Source of the DNA: Rothia sp. P100
GTDB lineage: Bacteria; Actinomycetota; Actinomycetes; Actinomycetales; Micrococcaceae
Length of the DNA: 64,000 nt
Assembly: GCF_023712425.1 (NCBI RefSeq)
Contig: NZ_JAMAYG010000003.1
Location: forward strand, 1-64,000
Direction: 5' to 3'
In this document: piece after piece, positions 63,432 to 64,000 of the stretch
Layout: every line of letters starts with the position of its first letter
How positions within the stretch are numbered: position 1 is the stretch's first letter
The notes under the pieces: model-generated
The model's input: only the letters and a program-made list of their open reading frames with translations
Told to the model about the DNA's origin: nothing
The model's database searches: none
Position numbers and translations under genes: made by a program

Positions 63432-64000
63432 CTAATGCAGGACGTTGCCAGGCTGCTGTGTGAGCTGCTTGCGGTGGACGCGGGCAGCACGAAGTCCGTT
63501 GGCAATCACGATGACTTCTGCGACCTCGTGAACCAGCACTACCGCGGCCAATCCCAGCACTCCGGTAATAGCCATGGGCAGCAGGACAACGATGATCGCC
63601 ATTGACAGGACAATGTTCTGATTCATGATCGCCCGGCCCCGTCGGGCATGGGACAAAGCTTGCGGAATCAGTCTCAAATCATGGCCGGTGAAGGCTACAT
63701 CGGCTGATTCTATGGCGGCATCGGCACCGGTAGCGCCCATCGCAATCCCCACGGTAGCGCTAGCCAAGGCAGGGGCATCGTTGATCCCGTCACCGATCAT
63801 CCCTGTAGGAACCTGCTGCACCGACGAAGCGATTTCACGGGCCTTGTCTTCAGGTCGCAGTTCGGCATGAACGGTGCCTATACCGGCGATTGAAGCCAGC
63901 GCGTGGGCAGTACGGGAGTTATCGCCGGTGAGCATCACCACGTCGATTCCCTGGTTATGCAGGTCTCGAATTGCCTCGGCCGCTTCAGGGCGTAGTTCAT
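63432..64000 (-). CDS. Metal P-type ATPase, C-terminal part (continues past the window)
   Basis: The last 189 residues: VVMLTGDNSRTAHALA, GMIGDGINDAPALASA hinge, and the last two membrane segments (VLSMAIIVVLLPMAITGVLG, VVLVHEVAEVIVIANGLRA). The frame is open to position 64000 (ELRPEAAEAIRDLHNQ), so the N-terminus and the transport-site motif lie outside. It resembles the Zn/Cd/Pb group by its tail; class not certain. Confidence 0.88.
   Translation of the reverse strand, partial: ELRPEAAEAIRDLHNQGIDVVMLTGDNSRTAHALASIAGIGTVHAELRPEDKAREIASSVQQVPTGMIGDGINDAPALASATVGIAMGATGADAAIESADVAFTGHDLRLIPQALSHARRGRAIMNQNIVLSMAIIVVLLPMAITGVLGLAAVVLVHEVAEVIVIANGLRAARVHRKQLTQQPGNVLH

Noticed and set aside
1-64000. 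CRISPR array
   Set aside because: No regularly spaced identical repeats of 24-40 bp were seen; the only tandem units are the DUF305 repeats and the TATGG cluster.

Overview
The window comes from a high-GC Gram-positive bacterium of the Actinomycetota. The backbone gene order (rlmB-cysS-ispF-ispD-carD, senX3-regX3/phoU/gpm, tmk-holB), the 1.9-kb-codon Lhr helicase, GTP-type PEP carboxykinase and many start codons placed 6-7 nt after a -10 box all point to Micrococcaceae. A Rothia-like organism is my best guess, inferred from gene content only; no database was searched.

Region 1 (1-34.2 kb) is ordinary chromosome: rRNA methylation, Cys-tRNA charging, the MEP pathway, CarD, the phosphate two-component system with PhoU, phosphoglycerate mutase, a trans-sulfuration enzyme, thymidylate kinase with the clamp-loader delta' subunit, UPF0210/ACT proteins, mannose phosphate metabolism, flavohaemoglobin with an NsrR-like sensor, PckG, tRNA-Arg(ACG), ferredoxin, Lhr, an ABC exporter and a Nei-type glycosylase. 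It also holds a decayed nrdD-nrdG remnant.

Region 2 (34.2-42.1 kb) starts an accessory zone. A pepT gene is cut and fused in frame to an Rhs/YD-repeat remnant. Next come a ParA gene with iteron-like repeats, fused scraps of a ZIP transporter and an oxidoreductase, then a compact module: two HMA metallochaperones, an FNR-like regulator, a 105-aa protein made of two repeats, and a P1B ATPase with CPG in place of CPC. Three of its promoters carry an FNR-type box exactly 36 bp upstream of the -10. A 3' piece of an MmeI-like methyltransferase follows.

Region 3 (42.4-54.3 kb) is a umuDC SOS operon in which umuC is split by a complete 10,231-bp Tn3-family transposon. The transposon has perfect 39-bp inverted repeats and a 5-bp ATGGA target duplication. 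Its cargo is cadmium resistance (CadD, LspA, two ArsR/CmtR sensors) plus a full extracytoplasmic thiol set (DsbA-like and VKOR for oxidation; CcdA, TlpA and a half-size CcsB for reduction/haem). Its tnpA has one in-frame TGA and its tnpR and tlpA each have a one-base frameshift in a homopolymer, so it is probably now fixed in place.

Region 4 (54.6-64.0 kb) is a copper-resistance cluster of corynebacterial layout: multicopper oxidase and CueP on one strand; CopRS, CopZ-like protein, CopB ATPase and a DUF305 lipoprotein on the other, with a CopR-type tandem repeat and a CsoR-like palindrome. After a GH15 remnant the window ends inside another metal ATPase. Overall, the right half is a metal-resistance island built by several successive insertions.
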